A DNA stretch of 64,000 nt from Nocardia crassostreae. Its GTDB lineage: Bacteria > Actinomycetota > Actinomycetes > Mycobacteriales > Mycobacteriaceae. Below, in pieces: positions 1 through 9,199 of this stretch. Position numbers and translations under genes: made by a program. Numbering within the stretch: position 1 is the stretch's first letter; each line of letters opens with the position of its first letter. Location of the stretch: the NCBI RefSeq assembly GCF_001613405.1, contig NZ_BDCH01000009.1, positions 1 to 64,000 on the forward strand, in the 5' to 3' direction. The notes beneath the pieces are model-generated. The model saw nothing but the letters and a program-made list of their open reading frames with translations. It was not told the DNA's origin and made no database searches.

Positions 1-28
1 CCGGGCAACTAGCCCCACGCAAAACACA

Positions 29-59
29 GGCCGCCGCCGATGACTCATCGGCGGCGGCC
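29..59. terminator. Perfect inverted repeat, probable terminator
   Basis: A perfect 15-base inverted repeat (first arm GGCCGCCGCCGATGA, second arm its exact complement, one base between) lies at the 3' end of the RNase HI gene. The arm nearest the gene overlaps the last base of its stop codon. No strong U tract follows, which is common for high-GC actinomycete terminators. It probably serves the minus-strand gene and any gene converging on it from outside the window. Confidence 0.7.
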
Positions 60-781
60 TATTTCGTCCGGCGGTTGGCCGGGCGCAGCCCTAAGGGGGT
101 TTGGGGGCTTAGCCCCCATTTCCCCTTACCTCTTTTCGTCAGAAAAGCGTGAGCGCCTCGGGCGCGGGCGCTTTCGCGGCTGCCGCGCGGCGGCGCGGGG
201 TCTGCGGTGCGGCGTGGGTCTGGGGAACGGCGATCATCTCCGCGGTGGGCGGCTTCTCGCTCGGGGGGGATGACCGGGATCGGTTCGGTGCTGGGCTCGA
301 CCGGGATGGGTTCGGTGACCGGGTCCGGTTCCGGATCGGTGCCTACTCCGGAGGCGGCGACCTGGCGCGCCGCTCGACCGGCAAGACTGTCGGCCTGTTC
401 GTTGAAGTAGTTGCCGACGTGACCGCGGACCCAGCGGAAACGGACAGGCCCGGGGCGGGTCGCGATGGCGCGGTCGATCTGCTGGATCAACTTCAGGTTC
501 TTGACCGCTCCACCGGTGGAGGTCTTCCACCCGTTGTTGCGCCAGCCGTTGATCCACTCGGAGGCGCATTTGATGGCGTAGAGGGAATCGCTTTCGATGA
601 GCATCGGTTCGGAGCCGGGATGGGCGCGTACCGCTTCCAGCAGCGCGCGTAGCTCCGCGATCTGATTGGTGCCCGAAGGCGCACCGCCGCTGGCCGATCC
701 GCCCGCGTGATTGACCCAAGCCCAGCCGATGGCTCCGCCCGGGTTACGCAGGCACGATCCGTCGGTGCTCACGATGATCAT
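59..781 (-). CDS. rnhA: Ribonuclease HI
   Basis: RNase HI cleaves the RNA strand of RNA-DNA hybrids. The 240-residue product begins MIIVSTDGSCLRNPGG, which carries the first catalytic Asp. The other acidic residues appear in ELRALLEAV and LIESDSLYAIK, and the last His/Asp pair in RGHVGNYFNEQADSLAG, so the DEDD set is complete. The catalytic domain ends near residue 140. The remainder is a low-complexity tail rich in Pro, Glu and Thr, then Arg, which is not part of the usual 150-residue enzyme and may be partly degenerate. The ATG at 781 is preferred over one ten codons upstream because it begins the conserved core and leaves a 10-base gap to the preceding gene. Confidence 0.9.
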   Translation of the reverse strand: MIIVSTDGSCLRNPGGAIGWAWVNHAGGSASGGAPSGTNQIAELRALLEAVRAHPGSEPMLIESDSLYAIKCASEWINGWRNNGWKTSTGGAVKNLKLIQQIDRAIATRPGPVRFRWVRGHVGNYFNEQADSLAGRAARQVAASGVGTDPEPDPVTEPIPVEPSTEPIPVIPPEREAAHRGDDRRSPDPRRTADPAPPRGSRESARARGAHAFLTKRGKGKWGLSPQTPLGLRPANRRTK

Positions 782-791
782 GCTCGCCACC

Positions 792-1292
792 CTACGCAAT
801 CCCGCCGACAAGATCCGTTCCGTGGAATTCCTCTATCTCCCTACGCAATTGCGACTCGGTTCGCCGCACCGCCGATTGTACGGCGGCCGCGAGAATTCGG
901 GAGAGCAGGCGTCCGGTGCAGCCGGTGGGCGCCCAGTACTCGGTTTCCGAGGTCAGCACGGCGCGACCGTACCCGAGCGGGTCGAAGCGCAGTGTGATGA
1001 CACAGAGGGTGGGCTGCGCGGGCGTCGGCTTCCCCTTCCGGCGCCCGCGCAGCGTGTACTCGATGACCGCATTGCGGCGGTAGTCGGTGATCTCACACTC
1101 GACCGTGGGATGCCACAGCCCGGCCCGCAGGGTTGCTGCGAAGAGGGCTCCCGAACCGTGATCGATGTCCCCGATCGGTTCGAAGGCGGCGACGGCGAAG
1201 GCCCAGTCCGGCACGAACTGATGGTTGTCCGTGTAGGTGAACGCGACTTCCACCGGCGCCCCGACGTCGCTCGCGTATTTGAAGTGGCCCAT
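792..1292 (-). CDS. SRPBCC-family (polyketide cyclase/START-like) protein
   Basis: This 166-residue protein has the pattern of the SRPBCC fold, a deep hydrophobic pocket used for lipid or polyketide ligands. It begins MGHFKYASDVGAPVEVAFTY, the usual first strand of the family, and ends with a long amphipathic helix (RLLSRILAAAVQSAVRRTES). No catalytic residues are assignable and the ligand is unknown. It ends 10 bases before the RNase HI start on the same strand, so the two are probably co-transcribed. A start six codons upstream is possible. Confidence 0.7.
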   Translation of the reverse strand: MGHFKYASDVGAPVEVAFTYTDNHQFVPDWAFAVAAFEPIGDIDHGSGALFAATLRAGLWHPTVECEITDYRRNAVIEYTLRGRRKGKPTPAQPTLCVITLRFDPLGYGRAVLTSETEYWAPTGCTGRLLSRILAAAVQSAVRRTESQLRREIEEFHGTDLVGGIA

Positions 1293-1394
1293 AGGTGCTC
1301 CCGTTCCCACGGCTGCAACAAAAGTACTACAGATTTCCTATTTATTGGGCCGGACCCGCGATTCACAGCAAGTTCGCAGCAGAATTCCTGCCGA

Positions 1395-2592
1395 TCAGTT
1401 GTCCAATTGCGCGGCGATATGCGCGGCGATGGGGAGTGCGGAGGTGGCCGCGGGCGAGGGCGCGTTGAGCACGTGCACCGAGCGCGGCGTCCGTTCGATC
1501 AGGAAATCGTGCACCAGCGTCCCGTCGCGCAGCACCGCCTGCGCGCGAATGCCCGCCTCGCGCGGCAGCAGATCGGCCGCGGTCAGCTCGGGACAGTAGC
1601 GCTGGCATTCGGCCAGATATCCGCGCTTGAACAGAGAATTGCGCATTTCCCGCAAACCGGTCCCGGACATTGGCCGCCGCCACCCGATGGAATCCGCGGA
1701 ATCCCAGGATCTCCCGCGCATCCCGGATATCCACGCTGCCCTTGCGGTAGCCCTCGCGCGCCAGTCCGAGCACCGCATTCGGCCCGACCGTCAGCTCGCC
1801 GTCGATGGTGGGGCTCAAATGCACGCCCAGGAACGGCAGTTCGGGATCGGGAATCGGATAGATCAGGGTGCGGACCAGATCCTTGCGGTGCGGCGGCAGC
1901 CGGTAGTACTCACCGCGGAACGGGACGATGCGCAGATCGATCCGCAGTCCGGCCAGCCGCGCCAGGCGATCGGCCTGGAGTCCGGCGCACACCACCAGCC
2001 GGGCCGCGCGCCAGCTGCCGGTGGGCCCGGAAACCGTGACCGCATTGTCGTTCTCGCTGATGGCGGTGATTTCGGCGCCGAGCACGAGCTCGCCCCCGGC
2101 CGCCCGCACCCGCTGTGCGAGCGCCCGCGTCACGCGGGTGTAGTCGATGATGCCGGTGCTCGGCACGAACAGCGCCCCGACACCGGTCACCCGCGGTTCC
2201 CGGCGCACCAGCTCGGCGGCATCGAGCAGTTCCACCTCGACGTCATTGGTCACCGACCGCTCGTACAGCGCCAGCATGCGCGCGTACTCGGCGGAATCGG
2301 TGGCCACCAGCAGTTTTCCGCATTCTTCGAACGGAATGTCGTGGGCGGCCGCGAGTTCCTTGGTCCAGGCCGCGCCCTGTCGGCACAGCCGCGCCTTGAG
2401 GCTGCCCGGCTCGTAGTAGATGCCCGAATGGATGACCCCGCTGTTGTGCCCGGTCTGGTGCACGGCCAGCTCATCGTTCTCGAGCAGCAACAGGCTCGCA
2501 CCCGGATGCTGCTCGAGCAGGCGATGCGCCGTGGCCACGCCGACGATTCCGCCGCCGATCACGCAGTAGTCGTACACATCACGAAGTCTCAC
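1395..2592 (-). pseudogene. lhgO: L-2-hydroxyglutarate oxidase, frameshifted
   Basis: The product is an FAD-dependent oxidase that converts L-2-hydroxyglutarate to 2-oxoglutarate. The N-terminal frame shows the FAD-binding motif CVIGGGIVGVATAHRLLE and the family motif HQTGHNSGVIHSGIYY, and continues to about residue 310. At 1662-1664 one extra C (G on the coding strand) in a run of three shifts the frame. The rest of the enzyme (GLREMRNSLFKRGYLAECQR and the C-terminal FLIERTPRSVHVLNAPSPAA) resumes in the next frame and ends at 1395. The start overlaps the upstream stop as GTGA; a GTG four codons later would also fit. Removing one base restores a full-length enzyme, so a sequencing error is a real alternative. 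Confidence 0.85.
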
Positions 2593-3410
2593 ACAGCGGT
2601 GACCGCGACGTCCTCCACATGGCTGTGCGGCGGCGTCGACGCTCCCGCGACGGCGGAACTCGTGCCCGCGGTCTCCTCGGCCACGGTCTCCGGCGGCCCG
2701 GCGGTGGCGTCGCCGGGCTCCGGTTGCGCGGGCGCGTTCTGGACCGCCCGTGCGTTGCGCCGCGCCACCTGTACGCCGTGCTGCCCGATGGCCGGATCGG
2801 AGACGGTCACGGTGAACTCCCCGCGCAGGGTGTCGAATTCGGTGCGCACCTGGGTATTCGCCGTCGGATCGGCTCGCAGGCCGAGCGTCTGACCCAGTTC
2901 CCCGCGCAGCACCAGATCCGCCACCGCGGCGAAGATATTGGTGTCGAGCGTGAGCGTCACCGAATTGCGCTGTGCGGGAGCCACTTGCGCGCCCACATAG
3001 GCATTGCCGAGCCGCACCTGCCCGGTGATCCCGGCGGGCCGCTGCGGCACAATGGGTTGGTGCGCCGCCCCGGCGACCGCGGGCAGCCCGGACAATTCGT
3101 GCGACTGCACCGGATAGGTGATGAAAAACTATGTGAGCCCGATGGTCTCGGCTCCGGGCTGGTAGTCGACCGGCAGCGGCGATCCCGCGGTGTCGTCGAG
3201 CCCCGGCAGCGGTCCGCGCGGCCCGCTGGGCCCGGCGAGAATGCTGCTGCCGGAGTGCTGGGCTTCGGGCATCTGATTGGCGATATAGGAACCCGCGGCA
3301 ACGGTCAGGCCGATGCTGGCCATACCCGCGGTGATGATGGTGCTGAAGCGGAGCGCCTGGCGGGTGCGCCGGGCCGACCGGGCAGCCGTCGTCGCCGTCA
3401 GCTGCGACAT
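2589..3410 (-). pseudogene. Membrane-anchored protein of unknown function, interrupted by TAG
   Basis: I do not recognise a family. The first 45 residues hold a basic stretch (SARRTRQALR) followed by one hydrophobic segment (FSTIITAGMASIGLTVAAGS), which looks like an uncleaved membrane anchor or signal. A linker rich in Pro and Gly follows. Codon 94 is TAG (complement of 3129-3131), directly followed in the same frame by FFITYPVQSHELSG and about 170 more residues. The second half has alternating hydrophobic strands and a Pro/Thr/Ala-rich tail. The continuous frame on both sides argues for one original 273-residue extracytoplasmic protein. It overlaps the start of the L-2-hydroxyglutarate oxidase gene by four bases. 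Confidence 0.6.
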
Positions 3411-3874
3411 TGGTGCGTCCTTTCCCTCTCCCCTGGTCCCCCTGCGTCTTTCGACGCAACGACCCGCACCTTTGAAAGTCGTACGCCCGTCCAGATTACG
3501 CCCGCAAGATCGCGAACTTCAGTAACGCCGGGTTACATGTGTTCGCGAGAGATCGGGATCACATCTCGGACACCACAAGATACACATGTTTCCGCCGTCT
3601 GGCAGCTGGGTAAAAAACCCGTAGCGGCGAGCGCCGACTCGACTGCCATCGAGGACCTCCGGCCAACGGCGTCCGGTCGGCACCAGGCACGGCGCACCCA
3701 CGGTAGGCGCTCGCTCCCTTCATCAGGGCGAACCCTTCGTGGGGGCTGTGCATCGAAGCTCGAAGTGGGAATCGGGGATTCGGCCGGAGGCCGGAAACGG
3801 GCGGCGGGTCAGGCGAATTGACCCGCCGCTCGTCCCGTTCCGGGGGGACCCGCGAAAGCCTGTGCCAGGCCGAG
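3411..3874. other. 464-base intergenic region without a convincing gene
   Basis: The short open frames here have no recognisable domain, no good ribosome binding site and overlap one another, so I call no gene. The left part should hold the promoter of the minus-strand membrane protein starting at 3410. The right part holds the terminator at 3801-3829. Confidence 0.5.
3801..3829 (-). terminator. Stem-loop terminator of the TIGR03084 gene
   Basis: An 11-base perfect stem (GCGGCGGGTCA and complement) with a 7-base loop lies 45 bases past the stop of the minus-strand gene ending at 3875. No gene reads into it from the other side. Confidence 0.6.
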
Positions 3875-4599
3875 TCATTCGGCGGCGTCCGCGCCCGCGA
3901 CCGTCAGCGCCAGATCCTCGATATGCCGCCGCTGGGTCACCAGCAGGCAGAAATTCGCGGCGGGACCGGTGACGCGCTGGGCCGCCTCGACCGGCCCCCA
4001 GGTCCATACCGTTCCGTCCGGAGCGGTCAGTTCGATCCGGAACTCCTCGCTCGGCGGCGTGCGCCCGTGCGTCAGATAGGAGAAGTTCCGGGTCCGGATG
4101 CCCAGGTGCGCAATATGCTTCAGCCGCGCCGTCGGGGTGCGCGCGATGCCGAGCGCATCGGCCACATCCTGCCCGTGCGCCCAGGTCTCCATCAGGCGCG
4201 CGGTGGCCATGGAGGCGGCGCTCATGGGCGGCCCGAACCACGGCGGCTTGACGCCCGCGGGCACTGTCCGCAGCGCCTCGACCAGGGCGTGCCGCTGCTC
4301 GCGCCAGGTGGCCAGCAATTCCGGCGGGGGTGTGCGCGCCTCCTCCTCGGCGGCCTCGTCGACGAAGGTGAGCGCCTTCGGCAGCGCCGCCTGCACCGCC
4401 GCGTCGAAGGCCGCGGCATCGGTGACGGCCAGCACCGCGATGCGATCGGTCCAGGTGAGATGTCCGATCTGATGCGCGATGGTCCAGCCCGCGGCGGGGG
4501 TGTCGCGCTGCCAGGCGGCGGGTCCAGGTCCGCGATCAGGCGATCGAGGTCGTCGCATTCGGCGGTCAGGTCGGCAAGCAGTGCCTCGAGGTCGGCCAT
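3875..4599 (-). pseudogene. TIGR03084-family (maleylpyruvate isomerase-like) protein, frameshifted
   Basis: This belongs to the DinB/mycothiol-dependent maleylpyruvate isomerase-like four-helix group, in which three His residues bind a metal. The start MADLEALLADLTAECDDLD is typical of TIGR03084. After residue 26 (DRLIADLD) the frame is lost: the continuation PAAWQRDTPAAGWTIAHQIG lies one frame over. It shows the metal-ligand contexts AHQIGHLTW and MATARLMETWAHGQDVADAL and runs to 3875. A missing base in the GC-rich run near 4514-4523 explains the shift. The product would be about 240 residues, the family norm. A strong palindrome lies just upstream of the start. Confidence 0.75.
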
Positions 4600-4603
4600 A
4601 CCA

Positions 4604-4631
4604 CTAATACAAGCACTCGTGCTTGTATTAG
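4604..4631. promoter_or_regulatory. 13-base perfect palindrome, candidate TetR/MarR-type operator
   Basis: CTAATACAAGCAC and its exact complement are separated by two bases, ending 4 bases upstream of the TIGR03084 start codon, in the 44-base gap below the DUF445 gene. It is A/T-rich at the ends and lacks a U tract on either side. That, together with its place at a translation start, suits a regulator operator better than a terminator. The core ACAAGCAC-N2-GTGCTTGT is of the size dimeric TetR-family proteins bind. No regulator gene is adjacent. Confidence 0.6.
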
Positions 4632-4643
4632 GAAAGGGTGCGG

Positions 4644-5999
4644 CTACCAGCCGAAAAGCACCAGGTGCACGGCGCCGACCAGCAGGCCGAGCGCCGCGCC
4701 GTGCAGATAGAGCAGCCAGGCGTCCTGTTCCACCGAGGCGTAGAACATCTCCATGAACTCGCCGGGGGTGAGCTGTTTGAGCTTGCGCGCGGCGAAGTCG
4801 TCGATCTTCTTGGCCTGGGTGGCCGCGAACTCCGCGTCCTCGACCAGACTGGGCGCCAGCCCGGCCGCCGCCCCGGCCGCGCCGACCTTGAGATTGTCGA
4901 ACTGCCGCTTGCCGAAGACGGTGCGCACCACGGTATGGGTCGGGCCCAGCTGCCGGTGGATCTCATCGGCGATGAGCCGTTCCAGCAGCTGCCGGGTCTT
5001 GTCGCCATTCGGGCCCTCGAGCAGTTCCTTGGCCAGATTCGGCAGCGTCAGCACCTGATAGGCCAGGATGCGCGCGAGATCGGCGGCGGCCTCGGGCTGT
5101 CGCTTGGACAGCAGCGCCTGCTTCCACAGGTACTTGTAGCGCGGCTGCGGATCGCCGGGTTCGAACACCATCTTCACGGCGATGACGTTCACGATGACGC
5201 CGATGGCGGCCGCCGCGCTCAGGATGACCGCCCAGCCCGGGATCCAGCCGATGACCGGAATGCTGTGGTGCACATGCATGTACAGCGCCAGCAGCAGGCC
5301 GAACGGCGCGCCGAGCAGACCGATGCGCACCATGAACTTGAGTTCGGGCGCGGCAATGGTGGTGGTGAGGTCCTTGAGGATCTCCGGGTTCTCCCGCAGA
5401 TACCGGATGACGAAGCTCTTGATATCGATGAGCTGGTCGACATTGTCGCCGAGCTGTTCGAAGGCGCGGCGCGCCAGTGTGGGCAGTTCGCGTTCGACGC
5501 GCTGGTACAGCACATTGCGCACCGCCCGCGGCACGGCTCCCCACAGGTCCGGGTTCTCCCGGTACATGATCTCGTTGACCATGGACGGCACCTGTTTGCG
5601 GCCGACCTCGGCGATGTAGTCGGCAATGCCGTCGAGATCGAGTTCGTGAATGAAGTCCTTGGGACTGCCGATGCGCATGATGGCGACATCCACGCAGATG
5701 CTGGCCATTTTCTCGGCGCGCGCGGGAATGAAGCCCTGGAAGCCGAGCCGCTTACCGTCGCCGGAGAAGGTCGGCAGCACCTGAACCCGTCGCGGCAGAT
5801 ACGGATAGAGGATGTCGAGTCCCGGAATCCGGATGCCGCGGAAGTAGATCGGCCAGAACAGCATGAGCACGCCGGTCCAGTTGGTGAGCCACCCCGCAAT
5901 GGCGCTGAAGAGCGGGAAACTGACGAGATCGACGACGAAGCGGGGCTGGCCGGTCAGTTGTTCCCAGTCCAGGAACAACCCTGAGGCCAGTGTCGTCAT
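4644..5999 (-). CDS. DUF445-family membrane protein
   Basis: This 451-residue protein matches the DUF445 (YheB/YjiN-like) family. It has an N-terminal membrane segment (FPLFSAIAGWLTNWTGVLML), where the family's conserved GxxTNW context is visible, and a large soluble helical region. Two central hydrophobic segments (MVRIGLLGAPFGLLLALYMH and WAVILSAAAAIGVIVNVIAV) follow, then a final one at the C terminus (LYLHGAALGLLVGAVHLVLF). The segment between residues 60 and 230 is rich in charged helices, as in relatives. Function is unknown; a role at the envelope is inference. The start MTTLASGLFLDWEQL is chosen over one 15 codons upstream because it begins the conserved region. The frame is intact. 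Confidence 0.8.
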   Translation of the reverse strand: MTTLASGLFLDWEQLTGQPRFVVDLVSFPLFSAIAGWLTNWTGVLMLFWPIYFRGIRIPGLDILYPYLPRRVQVLPTFSGDGKRLGFQGFIPARAEKMASICVDVAIMRIGSPKDFIHELDLDGIADYIAEVGRKQVPSMVNEIMYRENPDLWGAVPRAVRNVLYQRVERELPTLARRAFEQLGDNVDQLIDIKSFVIRYLRENPEILKDLTTTIAAPELKFMVRIGLLGAPFGLLLALYMHVHHSIPVIGWIPGWAVILSAAAAIGVIVNVIAVKMVFEPGDPQPRYKYLWKQALLSKRQPEAAADLARILAYQVLTLPNLAKELLEGPNGDKTRQLLERLIADEIHRQLGPTHTVVRTVFGKRQFDNLKVGAAGAAAGLAPSLVEDAEFAATQAKKIDDFAARKLKQLTPGEFMEMFYASVEQDAWLLYLHGAALGLLVGAVHLVLFGW

Positions 6000-6206
6000 A
6001 GCAGCGTCCCCCTGAGGCCAACCGGTTGGTGAGAAAACGGACATTCAACAGTCTCACCGGTTCGGAGTGCTGTCAAAAGGGGTGTGGCCTGGAAGAACGC
6101 GGCGTGTCGGGTCGATAGGGTGAGCCCGCGTTCGCGTGGCGAGCGCATTCCTCGGAGACCAGGAATACTGGTCAGCCGACCAGGACGTTATCGAGGGAGA
6201 TCGCTC

Positions 6207-7259
6207 ATGACCGTGGACCGCCGTGGCTTCCTGACCGGCGCCGCAGCCACCGCCGCCGGACTGGCGGCCGCCACCGCCGCACCGGCCTGGGCCCAGCCCG
6301 CACCGGCCCCGACCGTGGACAAGTTCCCCTTCCCCGCCGCGAGCGCCCTGCGGATTCTCGTCACCGGCGATGCGGGCACGGGATCGCGCGCGCAGTGGGC
6401 GGTGGCCGATGCCATTCGCGCCCAGCACGCGGCCGACCGGTTCTCCTTCGCGCTCGGCCTCGGCGACAATGTCTACGAACAGGGCCCGTGGTCCGATGAC
6501 GACGCCCAGTTCGCGGCCAAGTTCGAGGACCCCAATCACGATCTCGACTTCCCCTGGATCGTGGTGCAGGGCAATCACGACAACACCGCGGTGCTGCCCG
6601 GGGACGGCGGCTGGCTGCTGCGCGGCGATCACTAGGTGGCCTATCACGCGCGGTCACGCCGCTGGTGGATGCCCGCGCGCTACTACTCGGTGCGCCTTCC
6701 GCAGGAACGGCCGCTGGTCGAATTCTTCGTCCTGGACCTGAATCCCATTGCGGCGCTGCTGCCGCCGGTGATGAACGCCTACTGGTCCAAGGACGGTCAG
6801 TTCATGACCGAGCAGGCCGCCTGGCTGGATAGCGCGCTGGCCGAGTCCACCGCCAAGTGGAAGATCGTCTGCACGCATCACCCGTATCTGAGCAATGGCA
6901 CCCATGGCAATGCGGGCCAGTACGACGGCATTCCGTTCGCGCCCGCGAACGGGCAGTGGGTGAAGGAGTTCTTCGAGGCGCACGTGCTCGGCCGCGCCCA
7001 GTTCATTCTGTCCGGGCACGACCACTGCCTGCAGGTGCTCGAGCCGAATGCCGCTTCCAAGGGCACCCGCCAGATCGTCTCCGGCGCGGCCGCCAAGACC
7101 ACGCACAAGGGCGCCGACAATCCGGCGCTGTTCGAGAACTTCGGCGATGTCGGGTTCATGACCCTCGACCTGACCGATTCCACGGCGGACCTCGGGGTTT
7201 TCACCGTGGACCCGTCGACCGCCCAGGCCACCAACGCTTTCCAGCGCCGATTGGCCTAG
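6207..7259 (+). pseudogene. Tat-exported metallophosphoesterase, interrupted by TAG
   Basis: The N terminus MTVDRRGFLTGAAATAAGLA ends in an Ala-rich stretch and AWA, a twin-arginine signal with a cleavage site near residue 28. The mature part has calcineurin-like motifs: GDAGTGSRAQ, LGLGDNVYEQG and QGNHDN before the lesion, and HHPYLSNGTHG and SGHDHCLQVLE after it. Codon 143 is TAG (6633-6635), within GDH*VAYHARSRRWWMPARY. A CAG-to-TAG change fits and would restore a 350-residue secreted phosphatase of the purple-acid-phosphatase type. The 3' end overlaps the convergent alcohol dehydrogenase gene by its stop codon. All metal-binding motifs are present, so only the stop prevents function. Confidence 0.85.
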
Positions 7260-8263
7260 GGCTTCAGCACGATCCGGATCGGATTGCCCTCCTTGGATTC
7301 CAGGGCGTGCACGGCCTTGGCGGCATCGGCCAGCGGCACGACCGCGCTGACCGAGCGGGAGAACTCGATCCGGTGCAGCTCTTGCAGTTTCACCAGTTTG
7401 GCGACGTCCTCGGGCGCGGAACCGTAATGCCCGCGCAGCTACTGCTGGAAGAAGCTGAACGCCGTGCCGTGGGTGATGGTGATCGGCTTGTCGGTGAGCC
7501 CGACCAGCACCAGCCGTCCGTGCGGGGCCAGGCAGATGATCGCCTGCTCGCGCACCGCCGCCACCCCCGCGAAGTCGAAGGCGGCCGCGAGGCCGGTTCC
7601 GGTGGCGGCGAAGATCTTCGCCCGCAGGTCCGGATCGGCGGGATCGAAGGCCAGGTCCGCGCCGAATTACAGGGCGCGCTCCCGCGCGGCGGGCAGCGGA
7701 TCCACGGCGATGATCGGGGCCGCGCCGACCAGGCGCAGCAACTGCACACCGTGTGCGCCGAGCCCGCCGACGCCCCAGACGCCCACCGGCTCACCGGGTT
7801 TCACCTCACCGGTCGCGGTGATCGCGCCCCAGGGCGTGGATACCGCGTCGGGAATGAAGCAGGCCTGTTCGAAGGGCAGATCGTCGGGAATCGGCACCAG
7901 GGTGTCGATGCGGGCGAGGGTGTATTCGGCCCAGCCGCCGTCGTAATCCACACCGCGCGTATAGGTCCGGCCGCCGCGCGCCTCCCTGGCCTGCAGCACC
8001 ACGCGGTCGCCCACCTTCGCCTTGGTGACGCCCGGTCCGAGCGCGTGCACGGTCCCGGCCACCTCGTGACCCAGCGTCACCACGTCACCCTCGAGGAACA
8101 GCGGCGTCAGCGTGCCGTCGATGAGGTGCACGTCCGACAGGCAGACGCCCGCCGCCTCCACCTTGACCAGCACATGGTCCGGGCCGGGCTCGGGTACGGG
8201 CACCTCGTCCAATTCCAGGCTGCGGTTCGGTCCCAGATGCAGTCGTGCGGCCAGCATGGTCAT
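7256..8263 (-). pseudogene. Medium-chain alcohol dehydrogenase, two in-frame stops
   Basis: This is a GroES-like plus Rossmann dehydrogenase. The catalytic-zinc context CLSDVHLIDG and GHEVAGTVHALGPGVT is present, as is the NAD(P) motif GVWGVGGLGAHGVQLL. Codon 199 is TAA (complement of 7667-7669) between ARERAL and FGADLAFDP, and codon 275 is TAG (complement of 7439-7441) between FSFFQQ and LRGHYGS. Homology runs in a single frame throughout, ending IRIVLKP. The four-cysteine structural-zinc loop usually found near residue 90-110 is absent: VVLQAREARGG runs straight to TYTRGVDYDGGW. It starts 7 bases after the upstream hydrolase gene and is probably its operon partner. Confidence 0.85.
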
Positions 8264-8270
8264 GGACTCC

Positions 8271-9128
8271 TCAGAACGATCGGTGCGTCGGTGCTTCCGG
8301 GCGCCATGGTAGGTGCGCGGTGAGGAATTCGTCGATGATCGCGGTGACCTCGGACTGCCGTTCCAGCATGGGCACATGCCCGCAGCCGTCGAGCCATTCC
8401 GCGCGCTCGGGGCGCAGTTTCTCATTGAGGGCGCGCCCGGCGGTCGCGGAGAGCACCCGGTTTCCGGTGCCCCAGATGGTGCAGACCGGCGGGAGGGCGG
8501 CGCGATCGGGCCAATCATCCAGTGCGGCGAAGGAATCCAGGTCGCGGACCAGACCGGTGAGCGCGCGCACCGGGAAGCCCGCGGACAGCGGGCCGACGTA
8601 GGGGCTCTCGCGGAAGGCGCGGCGACTGCTGAACCAGTACCGCATGGCGCTGAGCGCCAGCCATTTCGGCATGTGCAGCCGCTGCACGGCCCGGACTCCG
8701 AGGACCGGCATACCGCGGGCCAGCCGTGCGGGCAGGCGCTGATCACCGTGCATGGCGGTGGATTCGGTGAGCGGATTGACCGCCACCACCGCGCGCACCA
8801 GGCCCGGATAGCGGCGGGCCAGGGTCAGACTGGTGGCCGCGCCGACGCAGTTTCCGGCCAGGCCGACCTCGGTGAGTTCGTTCCAGCGCAGGAACTGCCG
8901 GACCGTGTTCACATACAGTTCGAGCCCGTAGCCGCTCGCGGGTTGGTCGGAGGCGCCTTATCCGGGCAGATCGAGGGCGTAGACGCGGTATTTCCGTGCG
9001 AGCGCGGTGATCTGGGGCGTCCAGACGATATGGGATCCGCCCGCCTGGTGCAGCAGCACCACCGGCGGCCCGCTCGCGCCCCGCTGAATGTAGGCGACCC
9101 GGATGCCTTCGAACCGGAAGTGTTCCAT
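8271..9128 (-). pseudogene. Alpha/beta hydrolase, interrupted by TAA
   Basis: The N-terminal part carries the oxyanion strand [16 protein letters not shown] and ends [10 protein letters not shown], then codon 57 is TAA (complement of 8958-8960). In the same frame it continues GASDQPASGYGLELY. The nucleophile elbow GNCVGAATSL follows, with Cys where Ser is usual, and the protein ends with a typical catalytic-His segment WLDGCGHVPMLERQ. DLPG(Y)G is the usual family wording, so TAC/TAT to TAA is the simplest lesion. The Cys nucleophile is odd but known in dienelactone-hydrolase relatives. The gene is followed 7 bases later by the dehydrogenase gene. Confidence 0.8.
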
Positions 9129-9199
9129 GACGCTGCCCGCCTCCCTGCGCCCCCATTCCATGGTCTGTCATGGCGGCCGGCGCGGGGGCGGGAATCGGA

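Noticed and set aside
3519..3753. Small minus-strand frames in the gap upstream of the membrane protein
   Set aside because: They overlap each other, lack ribosome sites and have no recognisable sequence.
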